This document shows, one piece after another, positions 24,230 through 34,087 of a stretch of DNA of 42,596 nt (the stretch's first letter is position 1; each line of letters starts with the position of its first letter). The notes beneath the pieces were generated by a model. The model did not search any database, was not told the DNA's origin, and saw only the letters and a program-made list of their open reading frames with translations. This DNA comes from Bacteroidia bacterium (GTDB lineage: Bacteria > Bacteroidota > Bacteroidia > Bacteroidales > Paludibacteraceae), in assembly GCA_009929445.1 (NCBI GenBank), contig SAAL01000019.1:1-42596 (forward strand). Direction: 5' to 3'. The translations under genes were made by a program, and so were the position numbers.

Positions 24230-24247
24230 GAAGAAAAAAAGTATGCA

Positions 24248-25423
24248 TTAACGCATCAGATTCTGTAAACCATTCAGGTCGAAACCGAGCGTAAAGCGGA
24301 GTGTTTGGTCCAGCGGATTGGATTGTGCTGCAGAAATCAGATAAGCAGCATCAAGCTGGAACATGTTGAGTTTGAATCCGACGCCGGCAGTGAAGTATTT
24401 GCGGTTTCCTTTCATGGCGTTCTCATTAAAATATCCGCCACGTACGAAAAACTGATTGTTGTAGGCGTATTCGGCCCCAACCGACCACATGATTTCCTTT
24501 AGTTCTTCGGAAGATCCACCGGGAGCATCGCCAAACGATTTGAAAATACCTGCAATGGGTCCTGTTTCGTAGTAGGCAGTACGGCGGGCATCATAATCGG
24601 TATCGCTCTCGCCTTCGAGCCTTTTGATGGGAGTAGGAACCAGCAGTTTGTTAATGTCTGCACTGATGGATATTTTGTTGTAATCATCAAAAGGATAATC
24701 AAACGATCCACCAAGTTTCAGATTAGTAGGGATAAAAATGCTGGTCAGATTCTGATCATACGAGATTTTGGAACCGATATTGGAGATATTCAATCCAAAA
24801 GCGAGATTGGCATCGCCAGTCGACATTTCGATGGGAGTGCGGTAATATGTGGCCACATCGGCTGCAATAGCATTTCCGGGATACATCGGATCTGCCGAAT
24901 TGTTGATTCCGTTGTTCAAGTCCGAACGGATATACCTGAAAGCAACAGCAGCCGACCATTTTTCTGAAAGCAGACGGGAGTAAGCCAGGTCAAAAGCCAG
25001 TTCGTTCGGATGGGCAGTACCGTAGTCATCTTCGGGTCTTTCACCGGTGAGTTTGATTTCACCAAGGGAGAAAAAGCGAAGAGATGCACTTACCGATTGC
25101 TGTTCGTCAAACTTCCAGTAACCGGCTGCGTAGAGCAAATTAATATCGCTCACGAGTTTACTCAGCCAGGGAGTATATGAGAACGAGAATCCGGCCGGGC
25201 TCTCCATAAAAGCGTATTTGGCAGGATTCCAGTGTTGAGAATTAATATCCGGAGTGGTAGCAGCTCCCACATCGCCCATACCGCCTCCACGTGAATCGGG
25301 AGTAATGGTTAACGAAGGAACGCCAGTAATCAGCGGATTCAGTTGTTCGTTTGGCTCAACCTGAGCAAATACCGATAATGAGATAAGAAAAGTGGTTAGT
25401 AATACTAAAAAAGTCTTTTTCAT
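24248..25423 (-). CDS. porV: Type IX secretion system outer-membrane protein PorV
   Basis: A 391-residue FadL-like beta-barrel protein with a signal peptide (about 1-20). PorV shuttles T9SS cargo from the SprA translocon to the attachment complex, where PorU trims and anchors it. Family features include the N-terminal PLITGVPSLTITPDSRGGGMGDVGAAT block and NSQHWNPAKYAF, plus the ending RFTLGFDLNG. It lies 96 bases after porU on the same strand, the order seen in other T9SS bacteria, and is probably co-transcribed, since no promoter is evident between them. Its presence agrees with the T9SS sorting domain found in the PUL. Confidence 0.92.
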   Translation of the reverse strand: MKKTFLVLLTTFLISLSVFAQVEPNEQLNPLITGVPSLTITPDSRGGGMGDVGAATTPDINSQHWNPAKYAFMESPAGFSFSYTPWLSKLVSDINLLYAAGYWKFDEQQSVSASLRFFSLGEIKLTGERPEDDYGTAHPNELAFDLAYSRLLSEKWSAAVAFRYIRSDLNNGINNSADPMYPGNAIAADVATYYRTPIEMSTGDANLAFGLNISNIGSKISYDQNLTSIFIPTNLKLGGSFDYPFDDYNKISISADINKLLVPTPIKRLEGESDTDYDARRTAYYETGPIAGIFKSFGDAPGGSSEELKEIMWSVGAEYAYNNQFFVRGGYFNENAMKGNRKYFTAGVGFKLNMFQLDAAYLISAAQSNPLDQTLRFTLGFDLNGLQNLMR

Positions 25424-25519
25424 TCTTTATGATGGTTTAAAATTTATCTGTATTGATTTTTTGTCCTGTTTTTTTTATGCCATTGCTAGATCAATAATTT
25501 AAACTCATGAAAAATTATT

Positions 25520-28500
25520 TTATTGCCCAAGCACGATTATTTTATTCGCTTTTGAAGTTTGCTCACTGTTGTTTGTTTTGATCGAGATGCGGTACAGATA
25601 TACACCGGCTTGTACCTTTTTACCGGTGCTGTCTTTCAAATCCCATTTAAGGTTTTCTGCACTGTTTTGTCTTACAGAAATGATCAGCCTGCCCGAAATA
25701 TCGAAAATATCCAGTGTGGTTTCCAGTATCACCTGCGGACGGTCGTGTTCTATTACGAAACTGGTACCCGTTCGAACCGGGTTAGGATAATTATACACAC
25801 TGAATAACTCGGGAGTCAGTCCGGGCACAACTTCAAAATCTAACGTTGCCGTAGTTGAATTGTTCAGCAAATCCCAGCAAAAGAAAGTAATTGTGTGTTT
25901 TCCGGCGGACATCTGAGGCAGTTTCATACGTACGGTACCTTCCTGGTAGCTGCCTGTCTCGGCTTCAAAATTATCGTTCAGCGTATAGGAAGTCAGCGGA
26001 TTACCGTCGATTACCAACCTCATATCGTGTCCGATTCCGCTACCTACCGTATTGATTCCGTTTTTATCCGAAACGCGGGCTACAAACATCGGAGTTTCAT
26101 TCACTTTTCCGGCCGGAGTGAAGTTGGGTGTGTTTAGATACATTGTTACTGCCGGACCTTCGTTATCCTGAATAAAATCCGGAGTTGATCCTCCTACCGT
26201 GAAATTTTCATAAAATCCCTGAGCTTCTCTGTCTGAATTTGAATCAGATGCATAGTAGTTTATTCTTCCCGAACCGTAATTATAGCGTATGTCACGTGGA
26301 ATCATGGCCGTAAAAGTAAACACTCCGTCGGTGATATTTGCTTTTCCGGAGTAAAGCAAATTGGGTCTGTCTTCATAAGTAATGCTTCCCGCCTTATCGT
26401 TGTCCAGCGTGGTAATTTTCTGCATTTTGTCGTAAATGGATATCTCAAGTTTACCGTTAAAGTCTGTTACCTTGTTATTGTTGTCGTCAACAATGTATCC
26501 CTGAAACTTATTGACAGAAAGGGCTTTGAGCGTATCGGAGTTAGATACTGTTTTATCGTTGATTTTTTCGGTGATAACCCTGTATCCGGTTGGATAAGTG
26601 AGTCTTAAAGCAGGATCGCCAAAGAGCATGTACGACAATTTATTGATTTCGGTACCTGTCTGGTTTTTTGATTTGAATACAGCATCGCCCAGGCGGGGAT
26701 ATTTTCCATTGTTTTTCTCAAAAAGGTCCAGTGTGAAAAACCGGTTCAATCTTTCGTTTTGCGAAGCGTAAACCGTGCGTGCTGCTGAGAAAAGCGCAAT
26801 TCCACCTCCTGCAGGATTCAGGAGTACGTATTCACCGGCCGATATATTTTTGACGTCGAACAGCACGAAATCGCAGGTAGCAGCTACCCACAAGGGCAAT
26901 TTGGTGTTATACATGTTTTTCACATCGTCGGCCAGCAATACTTTTTCTTTTGTCCAGCCATTTTCACTGGCATGTCCGGTGAAATTGAGCATCAGCAGCC
27001 CTGTATTGATCAGGTTATGCAGTTTTGTAGTAGCCAGTGGATAAGTATCGCCGCTGGCCGAGGTTTCCTGAAGGTATGCATCAAGGTAAATTTTATTAAA
27101 CTGAAATCCCTGATTATTCTTTTTTAGTGATTGCGCAATACTATCAGCCTGACGCATGTGAAGCGCTCCGTCTTCATCGTCGGCAAGAAAACAGAGCTGG
27201 TTTTTCCAGTTTCCCCGAATTTCATTTTTCATGTATGCAATGGTTTTATTCACCACATCATCGGCCTGCTGGCTTGTTGCCACCGGAAATCGTCCGATGC
27301 CGATATCAAGCAGGTTGGCCGGAGGATAGAGTCCTTCCTTGTCGTCCAGAAAACCAAAATAATCATCGGTTACATAAGACTTTACGATATCCAGTGACAT
27401 ATCTGCCTGATAGGTAATGACCAGGTTGTCGCCTGAGTTATTTATTATTCCGCGATTGTCGTACGAGCCTCTCCCGAAGAGCAACAGGTACTTTGGCATG
27501 GCTGAAGCATCCGCTGCGGCTAATGCCCTGTCGTAAAACATTTTCATTGCCCACCGGTAGGCCGAAGCATCGGGTGTACCGGATGAAAATTCGTTGTACA
27601 CCTGATCCGTTGTCATCACATTGACTCTGAGATTATCCATCTGCCGGTGTGCATTGGCCAGTTTTTCGGCCTGAGGCACGAAAGTTGGATGTGTGATTAT
27701 GACCATTTCGGCAGCCTGCATACCGTGAATATCCTGATTGGCTACAGTTCCTGCCGGTGTGGGCTCAAGTGTAAATGAAGCTTTGGCAGTGGGGTCAATG
27801 GCAAGATATTCTTTCAGCGTTTCGCCAGAATCGGTAAATTCGAGTACATCTCCGCTTCGGGCAGCTACGATTCGTTTCACGTTAGCCGGATCGGTTATAT
27901 CCCACACCTGAACGTTGGCATTGACTCCCGAAATCCGGTACCGGTTGTAAACGAATGAATTCAGGTTATCGGTATTTCTGAAAAACAGCACCGCCCCATT
28001 CATCACCAGTTTCCGGCGGGCATTCACTTCCAGATAATTGAGATATCCTCTGGCCGATAAGTTGGGTTTGGAATACGTTAAGGTAAATTCAGCTTTTGAA
28101 TTCGGATTGGTAACCGGGAAACTAAGTGTGGCGTTAGCTTCTTTACCTATTTCGTAATTGTCTCCGCTCTTTCTGGAAACTGAAAAAGTTAATTCCTGCG
28201 CTCCGTTGAGTTTCAGAACGAAACCGGATGTTTCGGTCGAAGTGGCTGCTACATCTACTCTTGCCTTTACATTGCCGGCAGCCATGTTCGGAAAATCAAA
28301 ACTAAAATTGTAGGAAGTTGTATTCTCAAAAATTTCTCCATAAAATACCTTTCCGGTTTTTGCCAGGTTGTATTTTTCCACTTCATGAAGCTGATAATCC
28401 GTAAATTCAGTCACTTCAGCCACTTCGGTTCCTGCAGGAACTGTAATGGCAGCATCCTGAATTTTCTTACCCTGGCCTGCATCTGAAGTAATGAAGTAAT

Positions 28501-29323
28501 ATCCTTCGTTGGCATAATGATTGAGGGTATGGGTAAACATGGATCTGGGCTGATCATACCTCCATTTTACCAAACCCTGACCGTAGAAGAGGATGTAATC
28601 ACCTGCGTTAAACACACCATCGGCTCCCTTTTCCATCCACACGGCCACTTCAGGCAGATCATCCGGTTTTGGCTTTGTGAAATCCTGATCAAGCAAGGCA
28701 CCGCCGTAACCGAAAACCCTGACATTAGCCGGATTTACTCCCATCGAATTAAGGGCCTCGTAGGTTAGTTTATATATTCCGGTTTCTTTAATTTTTACTT
28801 TTACGAATTTTCCCGATGCTAAAACAGAAGATGCTGCATACGAGTGCATTACAGGTGAGAAAATTCGGGATGGTTTTGGTTGTTTTACAATCTGAAGATT
28901 AAATCTACTCACTTTCATCACCTTATTATCTTTCATTACGAAAGGCAAAATTTGGATATTCAGATAAGTTGTCCCCCGCTCGTATCCATTGAATGTATTC
29001 ACCTCAATAGTCTGCGGAATGGCATTTCGGGCAACTATTTTTTCTTCTTCGGCTGTAAGAGGTATAAACTCCGCATTTTCAACCGATACCTGGTAGCCGG
29101 CATTTTCATCAGCTATTATTCTCTCTGCAAAGTGCGGAAGATCCGTTTCGGAAGGATATTGAGCCTGATCAAAAGATAATACCTGCTTCACATGTGTACC
29201 TGCTTTCCAGGTTTCAACGCGTGACCATTTTATTTCATATTTTGAGACAAAAGGATTCAGGGCGGTGGATGCAAAGGCAACACATGTGATTAAAGCTATG
29301 GTAATGAGAAATTTAAACTTCAT
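25520..29323 (-). CDS. porU: Type IX secretion system sortase PorU
   Basis: A 1267-residue surface peptidase of the gingipain-like C25 family that removes the C-terminal sorting domain of T9SS cargo and joins it to lipopolysaccharide. After a signal peptide (about 1-19) and a long beta-rich N-terminal region, the caspase-like catalytic domain (about 545-910) carries His784 in TGHASENGW and Cys817 in AATCDFVLFD. The C-terminal region (about 1180-1267) itself looks like a sorting-domain-type beta sandwich (LFSVYNYPNPV, then AGVYLYRI). Length is normal for the family. It is upstream of porV on the same strand; the rex/FAH pair lies 81 bases further upstream. Confidence 0.95.
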   Translation of the reverse strand: MKFKFLITIALITCVAFASTALNPFVSKYEIKWSRVETWKAGTHVKQVLSFDQAQYPSETDLPHFAERIIADENAGYQVSVENAEFIPLTAEEEKIVARNAIPQTIEVNTFNGYERGTTYLNIQILPFVMKDNKVMKVSRFNLQIVKQPKPSRIFSPVMHSYAASSVLASGKFVKVKIKETGIYKLTYEALNSMGVNPANVRVFGYGGALLDQDFTKPKPDDLPEVAVWMEKGADGVFNAGDYILFYGQGLVKWRYDQPRSMFTHTLNHYANEGYYFITSDAGQGKKIQDAAITVPAGTEVAEVTEFTDYQLHEVEKYNLAKTGKVFYGEIFENTTSYNFSFDFPNMAAGNVKARVDVAATSTETSGFVLKLNGAQELTFSVSRKSGDNYEIGKEANATLSFPVTNPNSKAEFTLTYSKPNLSARGYLNYLEVNARRKLVMNGAVLFFRNTDNLNSFVYNRYRISGVNANVQVWDITDPANVKRIVAARSGDVLEFTDSGETLKEYLAIDPTAKASFTLEPTPAGTVANQDIHGMQAAEMVIITHPTFVPQAEKLANAHRQMDNLRVNVMTTDQVYNEFSSGTPDASAYRWAMKMFYDRALAAADASAMPKYLLLFGRGSYDNRGIINNSGDNLVITYQADMSLDIVKSYVTDDYFGFLDDKEGLYPPANLLDIGIGRFPVATSQQADDVVNKTIAYMKNEIRGNWKNQLCFLADDEDGALHMRQADSIAQSLKKNNQGFQFNKIYLDAYLQETSASGDTYPLATTKLHNLINTGLLMLNFTGHASENGWTKEKVLLADDVKNMYNTKLPLWVAATCDFVLFDVKNISAGEYVLLNPAGGGIALFSAARTVYASQNERLNRFFTLDLFEKNNGKYPRLGDAVFKSKNQTGTEINKLSYMLFGDPALRLTYPTGYRVITEKINDKTVSNSDTLKALSVNKFQGYIVDDNNNKVTDFNGKLEISIYDKMQKITTLDNDKAGSITYEDRPNLLYSGKANITDGVFTFTAMIPRDIRYNYGSGRINYYASDSNSDREAQGFYENFTVGGSTPDFIQDNEGPAVTMYLNTPNFTPAGKVNETPMFVARVSDKNGINTVGSGIGHDMRLVIDGNPLTSYTLNDNFEAETGSYQEGTVRMKLPQMSAGKHTITFFCWDLLNNSTTATLDFEVVPGLTPELFSVYNYPNPVRTGTSFVIEHDRPQVILETTLDIFDISGRLIISVRQNSAENLKWDLKDSTGKKVQAGVYLYRISIKTNNSEQTSKANKIIVLGQ

Positions 29324-29404
29324 AGTTGGGTGAATAAAAAAACGAATAAAAAGCTAACATCTATAACGACAATCATGTGTATTTATTATTGCGCAGTCAG
29401 CTTC

Positions 29405-30016
29405 TTACTTCACGTAAAAATCGAACATTTTTTTGTTGAAAATGTAACCTTCCAGCCTGTTGCCAATGCTCACTCTGCCTACTCCGGCAGGAGTACCCGT
29501 AAAGAGTATGTCGCCAATTTTCAATGTAAAAAAACGGCTCACGTAAGCAATCAGTGTATCTATTTCAAAAATCATGTCGGCTGAATTTCCCTGTTGTACA
29601 GTCTGGCCGTCCATATCGAGGTGAAAGTGGATATTCTGCAGATTGCCTAATTCACTTTTGGGTATGAAATCGCCAATAACAGCCGAATTATCAAAAGCCT
29701 TGCATATTTCCCAGGGTTTGCCTTCCTTTTTGAGACGTCTTTGTATATCGCGTGCTGTAAAATCCACACCCAGGCCTATTTCATCGTAGTAGCGGTGTGC
29801 AAATTTTGGAGCAATGTTTTTGCCGATGCGGTTAATTTTCACAATCAGCTCTGTTTCATAATGTACTTCATCGCTGAAATCGGGGATAAAAAACGGTTTG
29901 TTATTTCGCAGAGCAGCTGTGTCGGGTTTCATAAATACCACCGGCTCGGTGGGGTTCACACTGTTCAGTTCCTTATTGTGCTCCACGTAATTTTGTCCTA
30001 TGGCAAATATCTTCAT
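29405..30016 (-). CDS. Fumarylacetoacetate hydrolase-family protein
   Basis: A 203-residue protein of the FAH superfamily, metal-dependent enzymes that hydrolyse, decarboxylate or isomerise C-C bonds of dicarbonyl compounds. The core motifs MKIFAIGQNY, VVFMKPDTAAL, HYETELIVKI, and the end block GDILFTGTPAGVGRV are present, with the acidic metal ligands in the ETEL region. This is the compact form common in anaerobic Bacteroidota, whose substrate (perhaps acylpyruvate or oxaloacetate) is not settled. It starts 12 bases after rex and is probably in its operon. Confidence 0.9.
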   Translation of the reverse strand: MKIFAIGQNYVEHNKELNSVNPTEPVVFMKPDTAALRNNKPFFIPDFSDEVHYETELIVKINRIGKNIAPKFAHRYYDEIGLGVDFTARDIQRRLKKEGKPWEICKAFDNSAVIGDFIPKSELGNLQNIHFHLDMDGQTVQQGNSADMIFEIDTLIAYVSRFFTLKIGDILFTGTPAGVGRVSIGNRLEGYIFNKKMFDFYVK

Positions 30017-30028
30017 TGGTACTTTCTA

Positions 30029-30694
30029 TTATTTATTGCTTTCGATAAGTTCATTCAACCGATTGAACATCACTGCCAGATGAGCATATATGGAAGTATT
30101 CTGTACGATAATACTTTCAGGTACCCGAATGCGGAAAGGTGTAAAATTCCAGATTGCCTGTATGCCTCCATCTATCATCATATCGGCAGTTTCCTGCGCT
30201 TTATCAACAGGAACTGTAAGAATTCCGATATTTACTCCCGTTTGTTTCTGAAGCGATGCAAAACGTTCGATGTGATGAATCGGTATCCGGTTAATACTGG
30301 TACCTTCCAGTTCAAACTTTACATCGAAACCCGCCACTATTTCCAGCCCAAACTGGCTTAATCCATTGTCGTGCATCAAAGCACCTCCCAGACTCCCCAC
30401 TCCGAACAGATATGCTTTGTGTGACTTGGTAAATCCCAAAAACCTCTCCAGTACATCCACCAGCTCGTTCACATCATATCCTACACGGGTTCTACCCGAT
30501 ATCTGTACAAACGACAGGTCTTTGGCCACTTTCGAGGCATCAACAGCAATGTTGCCGGCTATTTGTGTGGACGACAGGAAAGTTTCTCCCGATTGCTGCA
30601 CAAGCTGCGCATAAGCCAGATACCAGGGCAATCGCCGGAGAGTTGGTTCCGGAACATTGTATATTGTCTGTGGCATTATTTGGTTTATTTTCAA
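30029..30694 (-). CDS. rex: Redox-sensing transcriptional repressor Rex
   Basis: A 221-residue dimeric repressor that senses the NADH/NAD+ ratio and controls fermentation and respiration genes. The N-terminal winged helix (about 8-80) has PEPTLRRLPWYLAY and FLSSTQIAG...DASKVAKDLSF, the DNA-contact part. The Rossmann domain starts with AYLFGVGSLGGAL (GXGXXG). A C-terminal helix for domain swapping is present. Length is typical. A -7 element TAATTTTG lies just upstream on the minus strand (about 30706-30713). It is divergent from clpB, with an ATGAAA/TTTCAT palindrome between them that could be an operator. Confidence 0.95.
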   Translation of the reverse strand: MKINQIMPQTIYNVPEPTLRRLPWYLAYAQLVQQSGETFLSSTQIAGNIAVDASKVAKDLSFVQISGRTRVGYDVNELVDVLERFLGFTKSHKAYLFGVGSLGGALMHDNGLSQFGLEIVAGFDVKFELEGTSINRIPIHHIERFASLQKQTGVNIGILTVPVDKAQETADMMIDGGIQAIWNFTPFRIRVPESIIVQNTSIYAHLAVMFNRLNELIESNK

Positions 30695-30803
30695 GATTTA
30701 AACTACAAAATTAATTATTTTTTTTGTAAAAATATCAGTTTTATTCCGCTTCATACACCAAACAAACCTTAAAATATTAAAAATGACAATTTTGCCAGGA
30801 AAA

Positions 30804-30818
30804 ATGAAATTTTTTCAT
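30804..30818. promoter_or_regulatory. Candidate Rex operator-like palindrome
   Basis: ATGAAA-TTT-TTTCAT is a perfect inverted repeat midway between rex and clpB, extended on the right to TTTCATACAA. It resembles the central part of Rex sites of the TTGTGAAA..TTTCACAA kind, but the outer TTGT arm on the left is missing. Autoregulation of rex is common, so the place is suitable; the match is partial. Confidence 0.3.
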
Positions 30819-30923
30819 ACAAAACAACTTTTACCCGGAAATTTCTGGTCATTTTGTCCGATTATCAGAATGGTAAGCTATTTGAAGCATATCGAATAAA
30901 ATTAATTCATAAAAAAACCACAT

Positions 30924-33512
30924 ATGAACTTCAACAATTTTACCACAAAATCGCAGGAAGCCGTTCAGCAGGCAATTGACCTTGCTCAGGCAAAATCGCA
31001 GCAAATCATCGAACCAGCTCACCTCCTGATGGGTGTAATGATGAAAGGTGAAGATGTCGTTCAGTTTTTGTTTGGAAAAACGGGCATTCAGCCGTCTGTT
31101 ATTCAATCGGCTGTAGAGCAGATTATTGCAGGCTATCCGCGCGTTTCGGGAGGAGAACCGTATTTTTCACGCGAAACCAATGAGGTGCTTCAAAAAGCGA
31201 TAGATTACTCCTCCAGGGCCGGAGATCAGTTTGTAACGCTCGAATATATCTTATTTGCCCTGCTGCATGTAAATTCTCAGGTTTCGAAGCTGCTAAAAGA
31301 TGCTGGTGCTACCGAAAAAGACCTGCAGACAGCCATTAACGAACTCCGGAAAGGAGCTAAAGCCAGCTCATCGTCAGCCGAAGAAACGTATAACTCACTG
31401 AATAAATACGCCATCAACCTCAACGAACAGGCTCGTGCCGGAAAACTCGATCCGGTCATCGGCCGCGATGAGGAAATCCGCCGTGTGCTTCAGATACTGA
31501 GCAGAAGAACCAAAAACAACCCGATCCTGATTGGTGAACCGGGAGTGGGGAAAACAGCCATTGCTGAAGGTCTGGCACATCGTATTGTCAGAGGCGACGT
31601 ACCGGAAAATCTGAAATCAAAACAAGTATTCTCACTGGATATGGGAGCACTTGTAGCAGGTGCTAAATACAAGGGTGAATTCGAAGAAAGACTGAAATCG
31701 GTGGTGAACGAGGTAATCCGGTCTGAAGGTGAAATTATTCTTTTCATCGATGAAATTCACACCCTGGTAGGTGCCGGAAAAAGCGAAGGAGCCATGGATG
31801 CTGCCAATATACTGAAACCTGCGCTGGCACGCGGCGAACTGCGGGCTATCGGTGCTACCACGCTTGACGAATATCAGAAATACTTCGAAAAAGACAAGGC
31901 ACTCGAACGCCGTTTTCAGATTGTGATGGTCAACGAGCCCGACATTCAGTCGGCTATTTCAATACTTCGCGGTCTGAAAGAGCGCTATGAAAATCACCAC
32001 AAGGTACGCATAAAGGATGATGCCATCATTGCTGCGGTGGAACTGTCGAACCGGTACATCACAGACCGGTATCTGCCTGATAAAGCCATTGACCTGATGG
32101 ATGAATCGGCAGCAAAGCTCCGCATGGAAGTAGATTCGGTGCCTGAAGATCTGGACAAGATTCAACGAAACATCAAACAGCTCGAAATAGAGCGCGAAGC
32201 CATCAAACGTGAAAATGATGTGAAAAAACTCGAAAACCTGAATGCTGAAATTGCAAACCTGAAAGAAGAAAGTTCAATTCTGAAAGCAAAATGGTCGTCG
32301 GAAAAAGCACTGGTTGAGAAAATTCAGCAAACAAAAATTGAAATTGAGAATCTGAAATACGAAGCCGAGAAAGCCGAACGTGAAGGTGACTACGGCAAAG
32401 TAGCTGAGATAAGGTATGGAAAAATAAAATCTGCTGAAGAACAAATAACACAATTTCAACAGGAATTAGTGGCCATTCAGGGCAATAACGCCATGATAAA
32501 GCAGGAAGTGGACCATGAGGACATAGCAGATGTGGTAAGCAGGTGGACGGGCATTCCGGTTAGCAAAATGCTTCAGAGCGAAAAATCTAAATTGCTCCAC
32601 CTCGAAGATGAACTTCATAAACGGGTAGTCGGTCAGGATGAAGCCATCGCTGCTGTTTCGGATGCTGTAAGGCGAAGCCGTGCGGGATTGAACGACCCCA
32701 GACGGCCTATTGGCTCCTTTATTTTTCTCGGAACTACCGGGGTTGGAAAAACAGAGCTGGCTAAAGCCCTGGCCGATTACCTCTTCGACGACGAGAACAT
32801 GATGACCCGTATTGACATGAGCGAGTATCAGGAAAAATTCTCGGTTACACGTCTTATCGGATCACCTCCGGGGTACGTAGGTTATGAGGAAGGAGGACAA
32901 CTGACCGAAGCCATACGCCGGAAGCCCTATTCGGTAGTGCTTTTCGACGAGATAGAAAAAGCACATCCGGATGTTTTCAACGTACTGCTACAGGTGCTGG
33001 ACGATGGCCGGCTCACGGACAACAAAGGGCGTGTGGTAAACTTCAAAAACTCGATTATTGTAATGACTTCCAACATCGGATCGCAAATGATACGCGAAAA
33101 TTTTGAGAGAATAAATGACCTTAACCACGATGAAATAGTAGAACAGACCAAAAACGAGGTAATGAACCTGCTGAAAAAAGTGGTTCGTCCTGAATTTCTC
33201 AACCGGATAGATGAAATCATCATGTTTGCTCCGCTCAACGAAAAGCAAATTGCCGAGATTGTTAAAATACAATTGAACAATATTTCCAACATGCTGGCAG
33301 ATAATGGCGTCAGAGTGCAGGTAACCGATCGGGCGCTGGAATTCATTGCTCGCGAAGGGTATGATCCGCAATTCGGAGCCCGCCCGGTAAAAAGAGCCAT
33401 TCAACGATACATCCTGAACGATCTTTCGAAAGAGATAATCAGCGGGAAACTGGATAACGAAAAAGTAATTACAGTGGATTATCGGGATAACAAGCTCGTA
33501 TTTACAAACTGA
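30924..33512 (+). CDS. clpB: ATP-dependent disaggregase ClpB
   Basis: An 862-residue hexameric AAA+ chaperone that pulls proteins out of aggregates together with DnaK. It has an N-terminal Clp repeat domain (1-145), first AAA+ module with Walker A GEPGVGKT (204-211), the long coiled-coil M domain (about 405-530) that separates ClpB from ClpA and ClpC, second AAA+ module with Walker A GTTGVGKT (603-610) and Walker [14 protein letters not shown], and the C-terminal D2-small domain ([14 protein letters not shown]). Length is normal and no ClpP-binding loop is evident. It is a single gene; I see no CIRCE element upstream. Confidence 0.97.
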   Translation: MNFNNFTTKSQEAVQQAIDLAQAKSQQIIEPAHLLMGVMMKGEDVVQFLFGKTGIQPSVIQSAVEQIIAGYPRVSGGEPYFSRETNEVLQKAIDYSSRAGDQFVTLEYILFALLHVNSQVSKLLKDAGATEKDLQTAINELRKGAKASSSSAEETYNSLNKYAINLNEQARAGKLDPVIGRDEEIRRVLQILSRRTKNNPILIGEPGVGKTAIAEGLAHRIVRGDVPENLKSKQVFSLDMGALVAGAKYKGEFEERLKSVVNEVIRSEGEIILFIDEIHTLVGAGKSEGAMDAANILKPALARGELRAIGATTLDEYQKYFEKDKALERRFQIVMVNEPDIQSAISILRGLKERYENHHKVRIKDDAIIAAVELSNRYITDRYLPDKAIDLMDESAAKLRMEVDSVPEDLDKIQRNIKQLEIEREAIKRENDVKKLENLNAEIANLKEESSILKAKWSSEKALVEKIQQTKIEIENLKYEAEKAEREGDYGKVAEIRYGKIKSAEEQITQFQQELVAIQGNNAMIKQEVDHEDIADVVSRWTGIPVSKMLQSEKSKLLHLEDELHKRVVGQDEAIAAVSDAVRRSRAGLNDPRRPIGSFIFLGTTGVGKTELAKALADYLFDDENMMTRIDMSEYQEKFSVTRLIGSPPGYVGYEEGGQLTEAIRRKPYSVVLFDEIEKAHPDVFNVLLQVLDDGRLTDNKGRVVNFKNSIIVMTSNIGSQMIRENFERINDLNHDEIVEQTKNEVMNLLKKVVRPEFLNRIDEIIMFAPLNEKQIAEIVKIQLNNISNMLADNGVRVQVTDRALEFIAREGYDPQFGARPVKRAIQRYILNDLSKEIISGKLDNEKVITVDYRDNKLVFTN

Positions 33513-33617
33513 TGCAAAACGCAGGAGATAAATGGCACCTGTTACATCCGCTGATGATTTATTGAGCAAAGGGGAAAAGTTGCTTTGGTAAAAAAACTGT
33601 TCCATTCAACAAACAAA

Positions 33618-33651
33618 ACAGAGGCTGCTTCTACTACGGGGCACCCTCTGT
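33618..33651. terminator. Bidirectional terminator between clpB and the envelope operon
   Basis: ACAGAGG and CCTCTGT form a 7-bp stem continued, after a C/C mismatch, by TGC/GCA. T-rich DNA lies on both sides (TTATTAATTTTT on plus, TTTTG on minus), so it can serve both convergent transcripts. Confidence 0.65.
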
Positions 33652-33694
33652 TATTAATTTTTAATCTCCGGATTCGGGAACATCGTTAACCGGT

Positions 33695-34072
33695 TTATTG
33701 AATGCTGTCGGGCGCTACGCTCGGTTGAACATCACTTGCCTGGTCTGTATTACCCATTTCGTCAAGTTCTTCCAGTTCCTGCTGAGCTTCTTCGGTTGAC
33801 TGAATTTGTTCCTGAAGAAATACCTGGTCATTTTCTGCCTCGTTTTTCACAAATATTACCTTTCCCAAAGCAACTACAAACAGAGCTATGGCTGTAATCA
33901 TCAGCCATTTTGGCATTTTTCTCAGAGCCGGTTCGGATTTTACAAAGGCCAGGATACCACCTGCCAAAGCCAAACCTGTGGGAAGCAATGCTATAGTTCC
34001 CATCGGGAGAATGACAAAGATGAGACTAAAAACCAGAAAAAAAATGGTAAGAATAATTAAGAATTTTCTCAT
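33695..34072 (-). CDS. Small membrane protein with acidic tail, unknown function
   Basis: A 125-residue protein with three predicted membrane helices (about 3-22, 26-45, 56-75) and a charged, Gln/Glu-rich C-terminal tail (78-125). No family is recognised. It is the last of four same-strand genes, 15 bases after the DUF3108 gene, and so is probably made with the Wzz-like and rhomboid proteins. Confidence 0.65.
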   Translation of the reverse strand: MRKFLIILTIFFLVFSLIFVILPMGTIALLPTGLALAGGILAFVKSEPALRKMPKWLMITAIALFVVALGKVIFVKNEAENDQVFLQEQIQSTEEAQQELEELDEMGNTDQASDVQPSVAPDSIQ

Positions 34073-34087
34073 ACGTAAATATGTAAA

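Noticed and set aside
29741-30361. 206-codon plus-strand frame opposite rex and the FAH-family gene
   Set aside because: It spans two well-supported minus-strand genes and their junction; no homology is apparent.
32988-33605. 205-codon minus-strand frame opposite the end of clpB
   Set aside because: The plus strand encodes conserved ClpB D2 motifs; the antisense frame is a shadow.
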